A stretch of DNA of 64,000 bases from Nectonema munidae (Eukaryota > Nematomorpha > Nectonematoida > Nectonematidae), in NCBI GenBank assembly GCA_030549495.1, contig JAUIRK010000953.1, positions 1,330,001-1,394,000 of the forward strand, given 5' to 3'. The notes under the pieces were generated by a model. The model saw only the letters and a list, made by a program, of their open reading frames with translations, did no database searches and was not told the DNA's origin. This document shows positions 31,346-43,597 of the stretch, piece by piece (position 1 is the stretch's first letter; each line of letters opens with the position of its first letter). The position numbers were made by a program, and so were the translations under genes.

Positions 31346-32389
31346 TCTCTAAAAAATTTCAGTAAATCACGATATGTTCGTTATATAGTAAAAATTTAAT
31401 TTTTTATATATATTTCGGTTTATAATATTAAACAACATGCATTATAAATTTTTTTGAAGATTATTATGAGATAAGGAAGGAACCTGAAAACAAATTGAAA
31501 AAGAACGTGAGATCAAAAGAAATAATTTTAAAAAAGAAGTGTATAAGGGAAGATCTACCATGTTTCAATCAACTAGGAAGTGGTGTAATGATCTAATATT
31601 GGGTGCTTCAAAAAAGATTTTGACCTTCAAAAAGAAGTTCCTCTTTTACAAATGAAAAATCTTTATATCTATAGCTTATCATCTAGGATTACAATTATCT
31701 TACTAAGGTGGGTAGGAAATCTTAAAATTTAGAATAGGTCAGAGTTATCAAAAATGGCCCAGATGTCAATATGTGAGAATTTAGTCACTATCAAGATATT
31801 TTTTAATTTAAATTAAATTTGTTCATCTTTTTCCTTTTGCCTGAAAGAGAGAGTCTTTTAGATGATGAACAAGGGGGACACCTTTTTGTAATTGAACAAT
31901 GAACATTGCTAATGATTTCATCATAAAAAATACTTTTGAACTGGAATTGGTTGACAAAATTCAGGCTATCTGTTCATATCACCTGATAATAAAATACAAG
32001 ATACTGATAAAAAAGCCTTCTTTAATCAGAATGCTTTGAAAACGTGTAAAATCTGTTTAAAATAATTCCTTAAAAAAAGTTTTTTCGAACACAGATTGCA
32101 GAGAATAAATTTCTTATGTAAGAAGAGCTACCAAGAAAGCATCATTATAGAATGAATAATAAAATTACATACTGTATTAGCAGCAGATTACGAATTTGTA
32201 GCAAAAACGATGGAGGTCCTATCAAGATACCTATTTTACTAACATGAAATATTTTAAGTGAATTGAACACCAAAATTTGGTTTTTTAAATAAATTAAGGA
32301 AATAATAATTAGCAGAGAAATACTGAAAATAGAATTTATTTTGAAGTGTTTATATTTGATTGACAGATTTAATTCAACTTTTTGTTTCT
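31346..32389. other. AT-rich DNA, nothing recognised
   Basis: No conserved frame or repeat structure was recognised. Confidence 0.45.
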
Positions 32390-32600
32390 TTTACTTGATT
32401 TTCATAAAAAATTATCATCAATAAATTGGGCTTACTTGAAAATGGTATATATGCGTAAAAACTTTATATAATTATTTAAATAAAATGTTCGTTTTTGAGA
32501 TGAGCTGTCATATATAAATAATTTTTTTGTCAGGTTTGATTGATTTTGATAAAAAAATATACATCACCACTGGATTCAGCATAGTTGTAATATATAAATA
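32390..32600. repeat. Second locus of the 147-bp satellite-like repeat
   Basis: It shares aaactttatataattattta, gagctgtcata and caggtttgattgatttt with the array at 9068-9385. About 1.4 units are present, with roughly 80-85% similarity by eye. Confidence 0.8.
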
Positions 32601-32779
32601 TATATCACATTGAAAATATTAAAAGTCAAAAAAGGAAAAGTGTTGCAAAAATATCTTTTATTAAGCATTCATTTTAATTTTAGGAGGGTCAGGGAGGGGG
32701 AGGGGGCCGAATTCGCCCCTGAAGTTATCCTAATATCATTCTTAGCATTTTCATATTTGTTGTTGCTAGCTTTTCTCAT

Positions 32780-33700
32780 CTTTTTTTTCAGACCCCAGCA
32801 TCCAGAGACATATATCTTAGTTGGTCTAACAATTGTGGTAAAATCTTTGCTTTCAGCTTCATCGGCATTTTCTTATCCTTCAACACTGGGTTGACCTCCT
32901 TTCCTTTTGCCCAAGCACCACTAATCCTTGGCTGCACATCTTTTTCGCAACCTCCTTTAATGTTAACTACTGAACCAAGGTATTTAAAAGTGTTCACTTG
33001 GTCCAACGTGTATCCCTTCTCTTTCTTGATTGCGGCACACAATAACTCCTGGCTTCTTTGCACTCATTTTCAATCCAAATGTTTCCATAATCTTTTGTCG
33101 AAGCACCTAACTTGTTTTCTGTCCCAATAGCTAAATCATCAACGAACAATAACTACAGAGATTTTTTGTTTTTAAGTCTTCACAAACGATTGCAAACAGA
33201 AGTGGACTCAGAGCTGAACCTTGATGTAGGCAAACCCTAATTTGAAACTCTCTTTACGTTCTTTCTGTTGATATTACATGCTGTCTTTGACTCATTATAG
33301 GTCTCCATTACAATGCTTACCATCTTATGTGTTACTCCTCTTTTTCTCTGGCACCAGTAAATGACTTCTCTGGATACACGATGGTTGGCTTTTTCTAAAT
33401 CAATGGAACCGCAATCAGTAGCCAGGTTGCTTTCTAATCTCATTTCTATCAACTGTCGCAGAATGAAGATTGCATCTACTTCACGTTTACCATGCAAAAT
33501 GCCGAACTGCTTGATTGATTTGAATGCCTTTTGGTAATCGCTCTTATAGACTTTTTCAATATTCCTCTAGAAGTTTCAAACCGCGTTCAAGTAAGTAGCT
33601 TAATGCATCTGTAGTTTGAGCATTCTTTGATATCACCTTTCTTTTTAAAGCCCAATACAATTAAGCTCTTTTCCCCCTCTACTTGAATTTTTTCTTGTCT
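32780..33700 (-). mobile_element. LINE reverse-transcriptase fragment
   Basis: Minus-strand frames encode RT blocks in order. They are VDAIFILRQLIEMRLE and SIDLEKANHRVSREVIYW (33497-33237), the catalytic LFVDDLAIGTE near 33155-33120, and then NTFKYLGSVVNIKGGCEKDV, KEVNPVLKDKKMPMKLKAKI (33063-32788). This is a CR1/RTE-like RT core without endonuclease or the WFGH tail. Frames change at least twice, so the copy is dead. No target duplication was found. Confidence 0.85.
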
Positions 33701-33954
33701 CCAACAAATTCCAATTTTGTTATGAGTTTTTAACCCTAACCCTTACCAGGAGGCGGGGGGTAAATTTATTTCACCCTCGAACAAGCCAAAATAACTCGGA
33801 GACTATACTACCTTTGTACAATTCCTTCAAGATTTATAACTTTTTTTTGTAAAAATTTTGACGAATATCAAAATTTCATTTCATTTCTTTAAGTACCAAA
33901 AAAAGTCAAAAAAGATTTCTTTTTGAAACTCAAAAAGATTCACAACTGATGAAA

Positions 33955-34104
33955 TGGGGAGGGAGTAAGGTTGCTTAGATACTCGGTTTCGATAACTCAA
34001 GGTCTTGGGTTCGAGCTCTCAATAAATCCTACTTTCCTCATAGTTCTATACAAACGGCGCAATTGTGCCTTCTCGATGAAAACACCCCACGGTACCTTTA
34101 CAAA
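33955..34104 (+). mobile_element. tRNA-derived SINE (family 1)
   Basis: Plus-strand copy: gagtaaggttgcttagata (A box), gtcttgggttcgagctc (B box), the gcgcaattgtgcc body and ggtacctttac tail match the minus-strand copies at 24242-24402 and 41878-41985. Confidence 0.8.
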
Positions 34105-35226
34105 TACTTATTGTTATGCGGTGTTAAACCTATTTCACTTTTTTTTAAATCTATTTTGGTTAATATCAAAATTTGATTTAACTTCTACACTCTAAAATTC
34201 TCAAATTCTATGTATTTGGATTTTGAGAAACTTTTGTTCATTTTCTGTGAGTCGTTATCTTTTTACGCCACGATCTGACATTGTATATCTTTTCTACTCT
34301 AAAATATAAGAAAACAGTCATAAACAATTCATTATACTCAAAGAAATTAAAGATAGAGTTTTTGAAAATGAGAGACCTAGTTTCTGAAAAAGATGAAGTC
34401 AGCAATTTTGAGGACGTTATCCAAGTTGTCAAACATGACAAAAATCTTCTGCATTAATCCATGATTAATATAGTTTATACTTTAAAGAGTATTTTTAAAA
34501 TAATTCTTGAGTCTATCATTAAACAAAAATATTGAAATATTCTTATTGGTTGAAACGCTCTAAATCAAAGGTATCGAATTCTTCTTACACATTTGGCATA
34601 CCATTTTGATAATTCAGACAAACATTTATTTTATTTGACAAACATTCACATAACTTATGTTCCAACTTTTGTATTTTTTTTAAATGAAAAATGTAACCGG
34701 CAAAATAGGCCCATAAATAAATTATTGTCTTTAGGTTATTCTTTACTTTTTTACTTGAAACTCCTACTCTAAATCTTCATCAAATTTTATTTCTCCAAAA
34801 TCTTTTTCTTTATCAAGTGGTATACTTCAAGGATTTTTTGACATAGTGTGTTTGTGGTTCCTAAAATTTTTTTTCAATCCCCCCCCCCCCCTTTTAATTA
34901 AAGAAAATCATTTATCAATTTAGCAATATTAATTGTAAATTTTTAAGTTTATTACTTTGCGCACTAAAAGCACATATATTTATTATGAAAACTATTGGCG
35001 TTTAAACTTGCAATCTATTTGATTGCTCCGATTTTATCTCATTATAGGTGTTGAAAATCCTACTTCACAAAAGTATCATTGAAAAAGGAATGATATTTTT
35101 GAGGATAATACTTTCTAAAATAAAGAAACTCTTTTTAACTTTTCAATTAATATCATTGACAATTAATATTTAATCAAACTGGAAAATAACTTCAATGTTT
35201 TTTTATTCTCAATACTTTGAATTTTT
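34105..35226. other. AT-rich DNA, nothing recognised
   Basis: A C13 run lies at about 34878-34891. No gene signal was seen. Confidence 0.45.
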
Positions 35227-35456
35227 TAACCCATTTTAGACCAATGTTCCCAAAGGGAACCCAGACCAACTCTTACTTTCTTTGAAATTTAATAGGAAGA
35301 GCTCTAAGGTGGTCTTCTTTGTTTGGTCGTAGATGTGTATTCTTTTTGCCTCTTTTTCAGCTTACCTGCTCCCTCTTTGAGTATACCTTACGCCCCCTAC
35401 CCATTTGGAGCGCTGCTTCACAGTGTGTTTAAACGATATTCTAGGTAAGTATTTAG

Positions 35457-35815
35457 TAGAGATGTATCGGATGTGAAATTTTTAGTATCCGCGGATGCGG
35501 ATATCAAATTTGGCATCCTAGCGAATGCGTATGTCGGAATTAATTTTTTGCTCACATTTGCTATTCTAAGGAGACGCAAGTTTTATACTTCTTGAAATTT
35601 AAAGAGAAGATGCCAATGCATATGCGTTATCATAAAGAGGTAGTACTTACTATAAAAATTTTGGGTGAAGTAAAAATCAAAAAATTCACAAGAAACATTG
35701 CGTTATATGGAAAAAATAAAGATGTTTCAAAATTGAAGATGTGGATGTTATTGCGGATGTTGAATGATCAACGGATGAGGATGTTAAGAGCATGTAAAAA
35801 TTTTTGCGGATAACA
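35457..35815. mobile_element. hAT-like MITE (tagagatgtatcgga family), right end lost
   Basis: It starts TAGAGATGTATCGGATGTG and contains repeated 'gcggatgcggat' motifs, like the complete copy at 51435-51789. It stops at gcggataac without the expected terminal repeat. Confidence 0.65.
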
Positions 35816-36146
35816 AGAATATAATCATAATAACGTTTTGTGATTCTTCTAATTTACAATATTTCCAGAACGCAAATTTTGATAAGTACTTGTAGTCGCA
35901 GTTTGACGTTTTTCACCCTCTGACTTCGTAACGCTCATTGAAAGTTTTTCTATGTATTCATTTGAAATTTATATTTCGTCAATAAATAAATTTAAAGGAT
36001 TTTTAGCACAGCACACTTAGTATAAATTATTCATAAAGTATTCAACTTTGAAGTCTTAAAAATGTTATACCAAATTTTAATTGAATTTGAAGGTAATATC
36101 TTCAACGCCCCACTCAAGAGATAACAAAAATGATGTAATTTTAAGT

Positions 36147-36442
36147 CAGGGTGCGAAGTATAAAATTTTCACTCGGGGATGCTGTGCTGTGTGGAGTCAC
36201 CCCTCACATAGAAACACACAAACGTTGTAGGGAATGTCCCATGAGATCTACTTCTACAAAAAAGATCAAAACCTCAAATAAAAGTCACGTGCTTGTATGC
36301 ATGTCCAAAGCTACATGCTACTACACTGCCTACATTTTGAGATGGATACCATATGTTCCATAGATCTGTCATTGAGCACGGGGGCATCTATCATTGGGGG
36401 GGGGGGGGCGAATCTCCCTATCCCCCCTTACTTCTCACCCTG
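36147..36442. mobile_element. hAT-like MITE with a long G run
   Basis: Terminal inverted repeats are CAGGGTGCGAAGTA and, inward from the right, CAGGGTGAGAAGTA (13 of 14). The flanks read aattttaagt on the left and aattttaact on the right, a near-perfect duplication. A run of about 14 Gs lies at about 36397-36410, close to the right end. No transposase frame. Confidence 0.75.
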
Positions 36443-37994
36443 AATTTTAACTAAATTAATTTTGCCTCATAACTAATAATATAACTCATATTCATAAATA
36501 TAATATATTCATTAAAATAATATAACTTCATTTCATAGTTTTGATCCTGCCATATATGGAATATGCTAGACTTTACGTTGGATGAAATCATGAACCATGA
36601 ACAAGTTGCCCTCACTTTTTTGGTTTGAGGTGACATGCTCTATTTTGTCCTCCCCACTTTTAAGGGCTTTCTTCTTCTTTAAAGAAATTTGCAAATAATT
36701 GTTCACTTTATATGGAATATTTTAAAAAGATTTTCTGATAAAAAAAGCCAAACAACTGGTCCCGATTTTTTTCTGGGTTAAAATACAAAATATATATTTT
36801 TGAATAGTTTAAGCTTGATCATGATTTCTACTGCAACCACATCAATGATTTTCTAAAATGTTTTATGACTCAAGTTCTCTCTATCTTAAGGCAAGAAAGA
36901 GAGCCTCCGAAGACATCCCAAAACAGAGTGTTGAACATTTTCTTAAAAAAAAACTCAGCACAAAACACTCAGTAATCCTAGTCTTCAAGTATGTTAAAGT
37001 GTGGGTATAAAGGATATGACCGTAATGTTAAGGTTAAGACTTTTAGGACTTAATGTTTCAGTTGAAAGCTGCAATTCAATCAATCCAATTTACTCCCAGA
37101 AAAACAAACGACATTAAGTAATTTGATAGACCCTTGGTTCGCCGGTGATCCGTGAAATAACAATGCTCTACCATATATTATATGAAAAGTAATTCAAAAA
37201 GAATTGCAGGCGATTATTTTTTTAAAACCAATGTGTGATAGGGTTTAAATCAAGAAATCTGTCTTGCATTTAATGATGACGCTGGGAGCAATGGGGGTTC
37301 TTAAGGTCTTTTAGACGACACCCCTGAGATATTGAACGAACAAGAGAGCTAGTGATTTTTCCTCAAAACTCCAACTCCTTGTTTCCTGCTTGAAATCCAA
37401 GATCACACAACAGACATGTTGGGTAGGCTTATCCCAGTAAAAAATATTAGCAGGGGAGGGGTTCTTGAGGTTTCTAGGTTTATTTTTATTTCCAGGAATA
37501 ATATTACTAATAATCTATAACGGTTGATTGCTTTTCTTATAAATTCTAAATTGATGTCTTTATTCAAGCTCCAATAATCTCTAATGGCAGAAACCTATGG
37601 TAAACAGAAAATTCTAATAAATATTCTGCTTTCTCAAAATGAAAGCCTAAAATTGATGTTGAGCACATCGTTCACTTTCCTCTTGTATCAAGGATAATGT
37701 ATCATGGAAAAACATTTAGAAGTAAATTGCCACTTTTTGTTAAATATTCAGGATATGTATTTTACAAGTTGGGAACTTGTAAAGATCCTGGTTCAATGAA
37801 TGATTTTGCTTTCCTTGAATCTCTTTTGTTCCATTTAAAAGTTTTATGTTTATCAGCACGTCTCACTTTGTTAACTTTTCAGTGATTGGTCCTGAAAATT
37901 CTTTGTTGAATTTTTAATATATCTCGATCTCACCAACGAGATTTTTTCAGTTGTCGATATTGCATCCAAGGGAGAATTATCTTCCAAAGCTGGA
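36443..37994. other. Intergenic DNA, nothing recognised
   Basis: Short frames only. No conserved motif, splice-linked frames or repeat ends were recognised. Confidence 0.45.
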
Positions 37995-38068
37995 CAAATG
38001 ATAAGAATAGTCACGACCGGGATCGAACCCAGACCACCTGTATGAATACCCTACGCTCCTACCACTAT
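37995..38068 (-). repeat. tRNA-like sequence (SINE head or tRNA fossil)
   Basis: On the minus strand, GAATAGT and ACTATTC form a perfect 7-bp acceptor-like stem. Between them lie a clear A box (TGGTAGGAGCGTAGGG) and B box (GGGTTCGATCC) inside a 5-bp T-arm. Extra bases separate the T-arm from the 3' strand of the stem and the anticodon arm pairs poorly, so it is not a functional tRNA. It differs from SINE family 1. Confidence 0.6.
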
Positions 38069-38530
38069 TCATGTATATATTGTCTGGTTCATCACATTCT
38101 TCATCTATCAAGACATCAGGTTGAGCATACTTGCCTCTTCCTCGGTAGAAAGATTTTCTATCTCACCATCAATTTAGGTTTTTGAAATCTCAACATCCTT
38201 ATTATTAGATAACAATAAGAATGGGAGAAAATTTTTAAAAATGGATAAATATTGAAATTACAAAATCAAAAAATATGTAATATCTAAAAATAAAAAAATC
38301 ATATAAAAATTTTGATATTTAAAAAAAAACCCCTACTTTTTTATGTATAGATGAATTTTTATAAGATTTTATGCATCGATTGTCATCATGTTCCCAATTG
38401 GGAACATCTATATTTAAATGATTATTATAAAAATAACATGAATATATATTAATTATTATTTTTACAAAAAAAACTTTAATATAATTAAAAGTTAAGACAA
38501 CAAGAGAATTATTAATAATTTTATAAGATG

Positions 38531-38668
38531 GTTAAAAAAGGCGGAATATTTGTTTTCATATGTGTTTGCTTTAAAATATATTTTGAGCAGTGAATTGTAA
38601 AATTGTTTAGTTAATAATAAAATCTAAGATTATAACCATTATTATTCCGCCTATTTTTGATAGCAAAT
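38531..38668. repeat. Short inverted-repeat element
   Basis: AAAAAAGGCGGAATAtttg at the left and, inward from the right, AAAAATAGGCGGAATAat form inverted repeats about 110 bp apart. It is probably a small MITE; target duplication not determined. Confidence 0.5.
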
Positions 38669-39978
38669 GTTTATTTTTTACTTTTTAATAGCCTTTCGAA
38701 ATTTCAAACATTCGAACTTAATGGGATAGAGCTTTCGGTAGGCTTGTCTAGAACCTGGCCTTAATTCTCCTTGCTCTAAGAGGTAACCGGAGAATAGTAT
38801 CCAGAAGACAAAAGTGTCCAGATAGAAAGAGCTATCATTGCTTCGTAATTGACCAGTGAAATTGTCTTAAGTGCATAGCAAGATAGTGGTCACTTTTCTC
38901 TTCTAGTCACTTTTCGCCTAGAACCCTCTCAGATACTAGTCTGAGCATTTCAAAGTCACTGGTCATATGATTGAATGTTCCTAATAGAAGAAAACACTCA
39001 GCACTTATTTGCTCTCTGAAATAATAAGCAACATATCAAACCTATTTATGTTGATTAAATGACATTCCTCAAAGAAGTTCTTTGAAGGGAGATGAAGTTA
39101 TCGATGATGTTGTTGACACTGTGTTTGCAGGTATTTTCTCTTTCTGTGAGTAGTACTTCAATGTACTCGCTTAACTTACTTTTCACAATGAAAAAGTGAG
39201 AGTTCATTTGTGCCACCTCTTTTCAAGGCGAGTAGCACTCGAGAGATTACAGCGCCAAGCTTAATCTTACGCCGCCTTAAAGAAAGAACTCGTTGCGCGT
39301 TCTTCGCCTTTCCACCACTGGTGAAATGATGATCACGGCGATGATGAGGCGTATTCATCATCGGAGTCAACGATACTTGTGTCATTTGTTAGGTCCTCCT
39401 GCTGCATGTTCGTTCATAAGAAGTTTGTGTGTGTGTACTGGTTGTTGTACAACGTGTATGCGCGCGTCCTTGTCGAGAAAAGAAAATGGTAATTATTATT
39501 ATCATTACATTTTATATATAATCCGTCTCTGTAGCATATAAATTAAACGTGGGAATGGTATATCATCCAGCATTGATGATAGCAGCAGCCACATTTCGAA
39601 ATTTTTCATTGTTCAGTGCATGTGTATTGTTATTATTGATTTATGTGTGTGTACTGGCGCATTTGTACTGCTTTGTCTCTCAAAAGATAGCACCAAATCA
39701 AGTAACAAGTACTTGAGGGAAATAACAATAACTCCTTGCGTGTTGTAATTATTTCTCAAACTACCCCAAATAGTTTATAGAGCTAGAGCTCGTAAAAACC
39801 CAAAAAAATTATTCGGACACTCGAGCAAAACTCAAGTTATTCTCTTTTTTTTTATACATATTTGTTCATTTTGATATGAGATTAAAACTTAAGATTATAA
39901 AATATTCTTCACAAGCAGGGAGGTATCAAGAGGGCCATCCTCTCTGGACGCCGAATTTTTTTGTGTTGATATCATCTC
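38669..39978. other. Intergenic DNA with a CpG-containing GC island at 39180-39480
   Basis: The part 39180-39480 is visibly richer in G+C and CpG (cgccgcc, ttgcgcgttc, cgcgcgtcc) than its surroundings. It ends in aaaATGgtaatt, which could be a start codon directly followed by a donor. No conserved protein was recognised in either strand. A promoter or first exon is possible but unproven. Confidence 0.35.
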
Positions 39979-40968
39979 TAGAGATGTATTGGATGTCAAA
40001 ATTTTTGTATCCGCTGAAGCGGATATCAAATTTGGCATCCTAACGAAAGCGGATGTCAGAATTATTTTTTAGCCGATGTGGATTCGGATTTCAGAATAAA
40101 TTTTTTTGGTTATTTATTATCCAAATTTTTTTTTAGGTTGATTGAAAATCTTATTTATCTTTTTAGTCAAAAATGAGATACAATTTTCTGTTAATAATTT
40201 GATATTTATTTATTTGGAAAAGTATTATCAATAATCTTTATTTTTAATGTCTTTAAATAAATAATATTATACAATATCTTTAAATTAATATAATAATCTT
40301 TAATTAGCCATTTTGACAAAAAGGTGGGCATTAATACTAGATTCCAGCCATTTTAAACAAAAAACCTAGTATATAGTGATTAATTCTAAGGACCGGTCAA
40401 ATTAGGATAAAAATTTAACACAGATGTCAAAAAAGCAAGCATATACTTTGATTTTAAAAAAGAAAAACAAACTATTTTTATTATTCCCGGTTCTGCTAAA
40501 TATAATTTTGGGCATTTCATTTAGTTTCTCAAACATTTTATCATAAAATAAATAGTTTTATTTCATCATTACCATCTTCATCTTAATTTATTATCGGATT
40601 ATTATTCATGAATACGAGAGAAACTAGGAGTAATTAAATGATAATACAGTATATACACAAATAGAGAAGAGAATCGAAACGGTGCACTGTGTTTCTACGC
40701 TGACAACATTCATCCCGATGAAAACACCCACGGTACCTTTACCTTTACCATATTTTAATAATGTTCAATAGCATAATGTTATCATAAAGACGTACTTATC
40801 ATAACAATTTTGGATAAAGTAAAAATTGAAAAAATCCGAAGAAAAATTTGCGGTATGTTGAAAAAAGAAAAATGTAAAGCTTTCGCTGATGTAGATGCTA
40901 AGATGATGTAAAATTGTTTGCTGATAATCCGCATGTACGGATGCGGATGCATTGCTTTGCTACACTTG
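39979..40968. mobile_element. hAT-like element, composite
   Basis: It begins TAGAGATGTATTGGATGTC, as in the 51435-51789 copy, and ends ggatgcggatgcattgctttgctacac, another hAT-type end. The interior holds gcggatatcaaattt motifs and, at about 40712-40750, a SINE tail (ggtacctttacctttac). The differing ends suggest two related elements merged or one inserted in another. Confidence 0.5.
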
Positions 40969-41877
40969 TTATTCCAATTTTCCAAGCGTATTCGTTTTTA
41001 AGGGTTATTTGAAATTTTGAGGGAACGGAAATTTAACATCCTCCCCGGATTGCATTAAAGATTGGTTCGTCACGTTTTATAGGTTATGCCATCTAAAAGA
41101 TAATTTCAAGGTATGCTTTTATTTATATGTTTGTTTTGTTTCTCGAAATAATCATGAAGAAAATCATGTTTCGGAGCACGCGAAAAACGAACTTTCGTTA
41201 TAAACAAACCAGCATTAGCGAATACCCTTTCTCCTTCAATCTAAGTTTAAGTGAAAATTTTTATTAATTTATATATATATAAGTTTCAGACGTTCAGTTT
41301 GATGACGAGTAGATTCAAAAAATCAAAATTCGAAAATCAAGTTTAACCGGAACATATTTAGATTTTGAGTCAATTTTTTCCCTTTCAGTCAAAACTGATT
41401 TCTGGCTTATTTGACTTTAAACCTATAGGCTAACGCCTAAAAAACTTGTTTCTAATTTTAGATACTTTATACTGATTTTATTTTTTTTATTATTCATGTG
41501 TTTTTTAACTTCGAATTGCATGCTTAGATTGCCTTGTACTTACTGTGATTTTCAAATGAAATGTTTTTGGAGTTTTTTTTTATATTCTATCATTCAACAA
41601 ACTCTATTTATCTTTTTTTTCTTTCAAAATTTAATGAGGATTTTTTCTCCTATTTTTTCATATCATTTTTCAATTCTTGTTATAAATATCGATTTACTAG
41701 AGTTCTACATTATTGTTAGGTGTGACAATAACCTGTTTGGTTGATCCACCATGCTGACTGTTATCACTATCGTTATGTGTTTTTTTTCTCTAAGGTAATT
41801 TATCATCACACCACTTCCTAGCCACTATAGGTCTTGTAATTATTCAATCCTTTATTTTCGATATTGTTTTATTCATA
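40969..41877. other. AT-rich DNA, nothing recognised
   Basis: T-rich stretches produce open frames of low complexity only. Confidence 0.45.
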
Positions 41878-41985
41878 AGGAAAGCTTGTATCGAACTATG
41901 AGGAAAGTAGGCTTGATGCTGGATCGAACCCAAGACCTTGAGTAATCGAAACCCAGTATCTAACCAACCTTACTCGCGCTCCCAA
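41878..41985 (-). mobile_element. tRNA-derived SINE (family 1), truncated
   Basis: Minus-strand A box (GCGCGAGTAAGGTTGG) and B box (TTGGGTTCGATCC) are both well preserved here, better than in the other copies. The 3' TTTACC tail is absent. Confidence 0.8.
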
Positions 41986-42393
41986 AAAATACAACCAACT
42001 TTTAACCCAATTTCATAATGAAATAGAGGGAAGAAGAAGTTTTATTGAAAAAGAATATATATTTCGAGTTCAACAAGAACTCTTCATCAAGTAAGCAAGT
42101 CCTTTGGAGTGAAGTTGAAGTCTTTTGGAATTTGAAATATTCTGTTTGTTGATAAAGCTTTTTCTTCCTTATTTTCGTATACTTTACTTAAACAAATGGA
42201 ACAGCGTGATTTTAAACAATTAACTCCATTACAAAATTCTTTACTTCTCGATTCTTCAAAAGGTGGAATCACTTTTTACTATAAACACTCAAATTGGTGT
42301 TTTCAAATTTGATTTATACGTCTTTTTTCATTAAATTAATTTTCAATCTTTTATATCTTTCAAAGAATAATGTCAAAAGCCTATGATTCAGAA

Positions 42394-42570
42394 CAGTGTT
42401 TTTGAAACTTTTTACTGCGACCCATAGCAAGAACCACAGTTTGCATCTCGACCCATAATACTTAGGTGTAATAAGACAAACTCTGTTCACTAGGTTCATT
42501 TATACAGCATCTTTTTTGTCACGCCCTATTTTATTTTCTGACCACGATCAACCAGACCTGCAATTCACAG
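42394..42570. mobile_element. hAT-like MITE, reversed and truncated relative of 49401-49613
   Basis: It begins CAGTGTTTTTGAAACTTTTT, then tgcgacccatagcaag and atctcgacccataatactta. These match the complement of the right half of the 49401-49613 element. The far end is degraded. Confidence 0.65.
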
Positions 42571-43165
42571 TGGGCCTCAATTGAAGCTACAACTCTTTAA
42601 AATATGGATAGATGTAAATATTCATTCAATGGTACTTTCGTTATAAGCAGTGCACAAGCATTTGCAAAAGTTTGGCAAATTTATGCGAAATGTACACAAT
42701 CAAGGTAGTTTTGCTAAACCAATTTGAATTTTGTGTAGTATAGTGTTGACTCTAGTAGCACTAACAGCAAGGCACAACATGCTCAGATTGGGCTGGGAGT
42801 TGCGCGTCTTTGCTTGGCATAAGGAAACTTTCTAGATCATTCGTGTATCCGCTTTGACATGCTGCATATCAACAAATCAGCTGCTATAATTTGATTGGAC
42901 GCTGCTGTAAAAGTACGCTTGAATTTTGCTTCCTTTAAAACATCATAAGAGGGAGATATACTTTGAGAATAAGGAATCTAGAGTTTTCGCTATAACACAT
43001 AATGACTTGTTATTGATATTTGACACTCACACATTTCGACGACGACGTCCTCCTCTTAGCGGCTTTTCATACTTTTTGCGTTTCTCAAACAATCGTATTC
43101 TTCTTTTAATATTTTTCTTTATTAATTTTTGTCTGTTTTTGGTGATAGTTTGTGAAAAAATAAAC

Positions 43166-43193
43166 TTCTTCTTCTTCTTCTTCTTCTTCTTCG
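43166..43193. repeat. (CTT)n microsatellite
   Basis: About nine CTT units in a row follow ataaacttc. Confidence 0.9.
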
Positions 43194-43333
43194 AGAGAGA
43201 GTCTTGCGCTCATCGATTACGACAAAATATTTGTTAGCAGTATCTCGAGAATCAATTATTTTTCTATCGAAAATTTGAGCAAGCAAAAGACTTTAGATTA
43301 AGTACAAAATAAAATATTTATTACTATTACAAG

Positions 43334-43597
43334 CAGTGGCGTATTTTAAAATTTTTTTTGAGAGAGAGAGGAGGGGGCATTTTTTAAATTTATAAAAATA
43401 AAAAAATTCAAGATAATGAATTCAAAAAACTCATTTATCTGATTGAATTGCATATGTTAGAAATAAAATCCAAAATATTATGAGAAATTATATTATGTTA
43501 TAATTATAGCCTAATTATTTTACATATTTTTACGTATCAAGGGGACGGGCATGGCCAAGTGAGTGATTTTTAATTAAAATTCTTAATTACGCCTCTG
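43334..43597. mobile_element. hAT-like MITE with 8-bp target duplication
   Basis: The ends are CAGTGGCGTATTTTAAAA and, inward from the right, CAGAGGCGTAATTAAGAA. The flanks attacaag (43326-43333) and attataag (43598-43605) match at 7 of 8 positions. A GAGAGAG-GGAGGGGG purine run lies near the left end. Length 264 bp, no coding capacity. Confidence 0.8.

Noticed and set aside
37995-38068. Functional tRNA gene
   Set aside because: The T-arm is not adjacent to the acceptor stem and the anticodon arm does not pair.
43000-43240. 103-codon frame with Phe-rich end
   Set aside because: The run is produced by the CTT microsatellite; no conserved domain.
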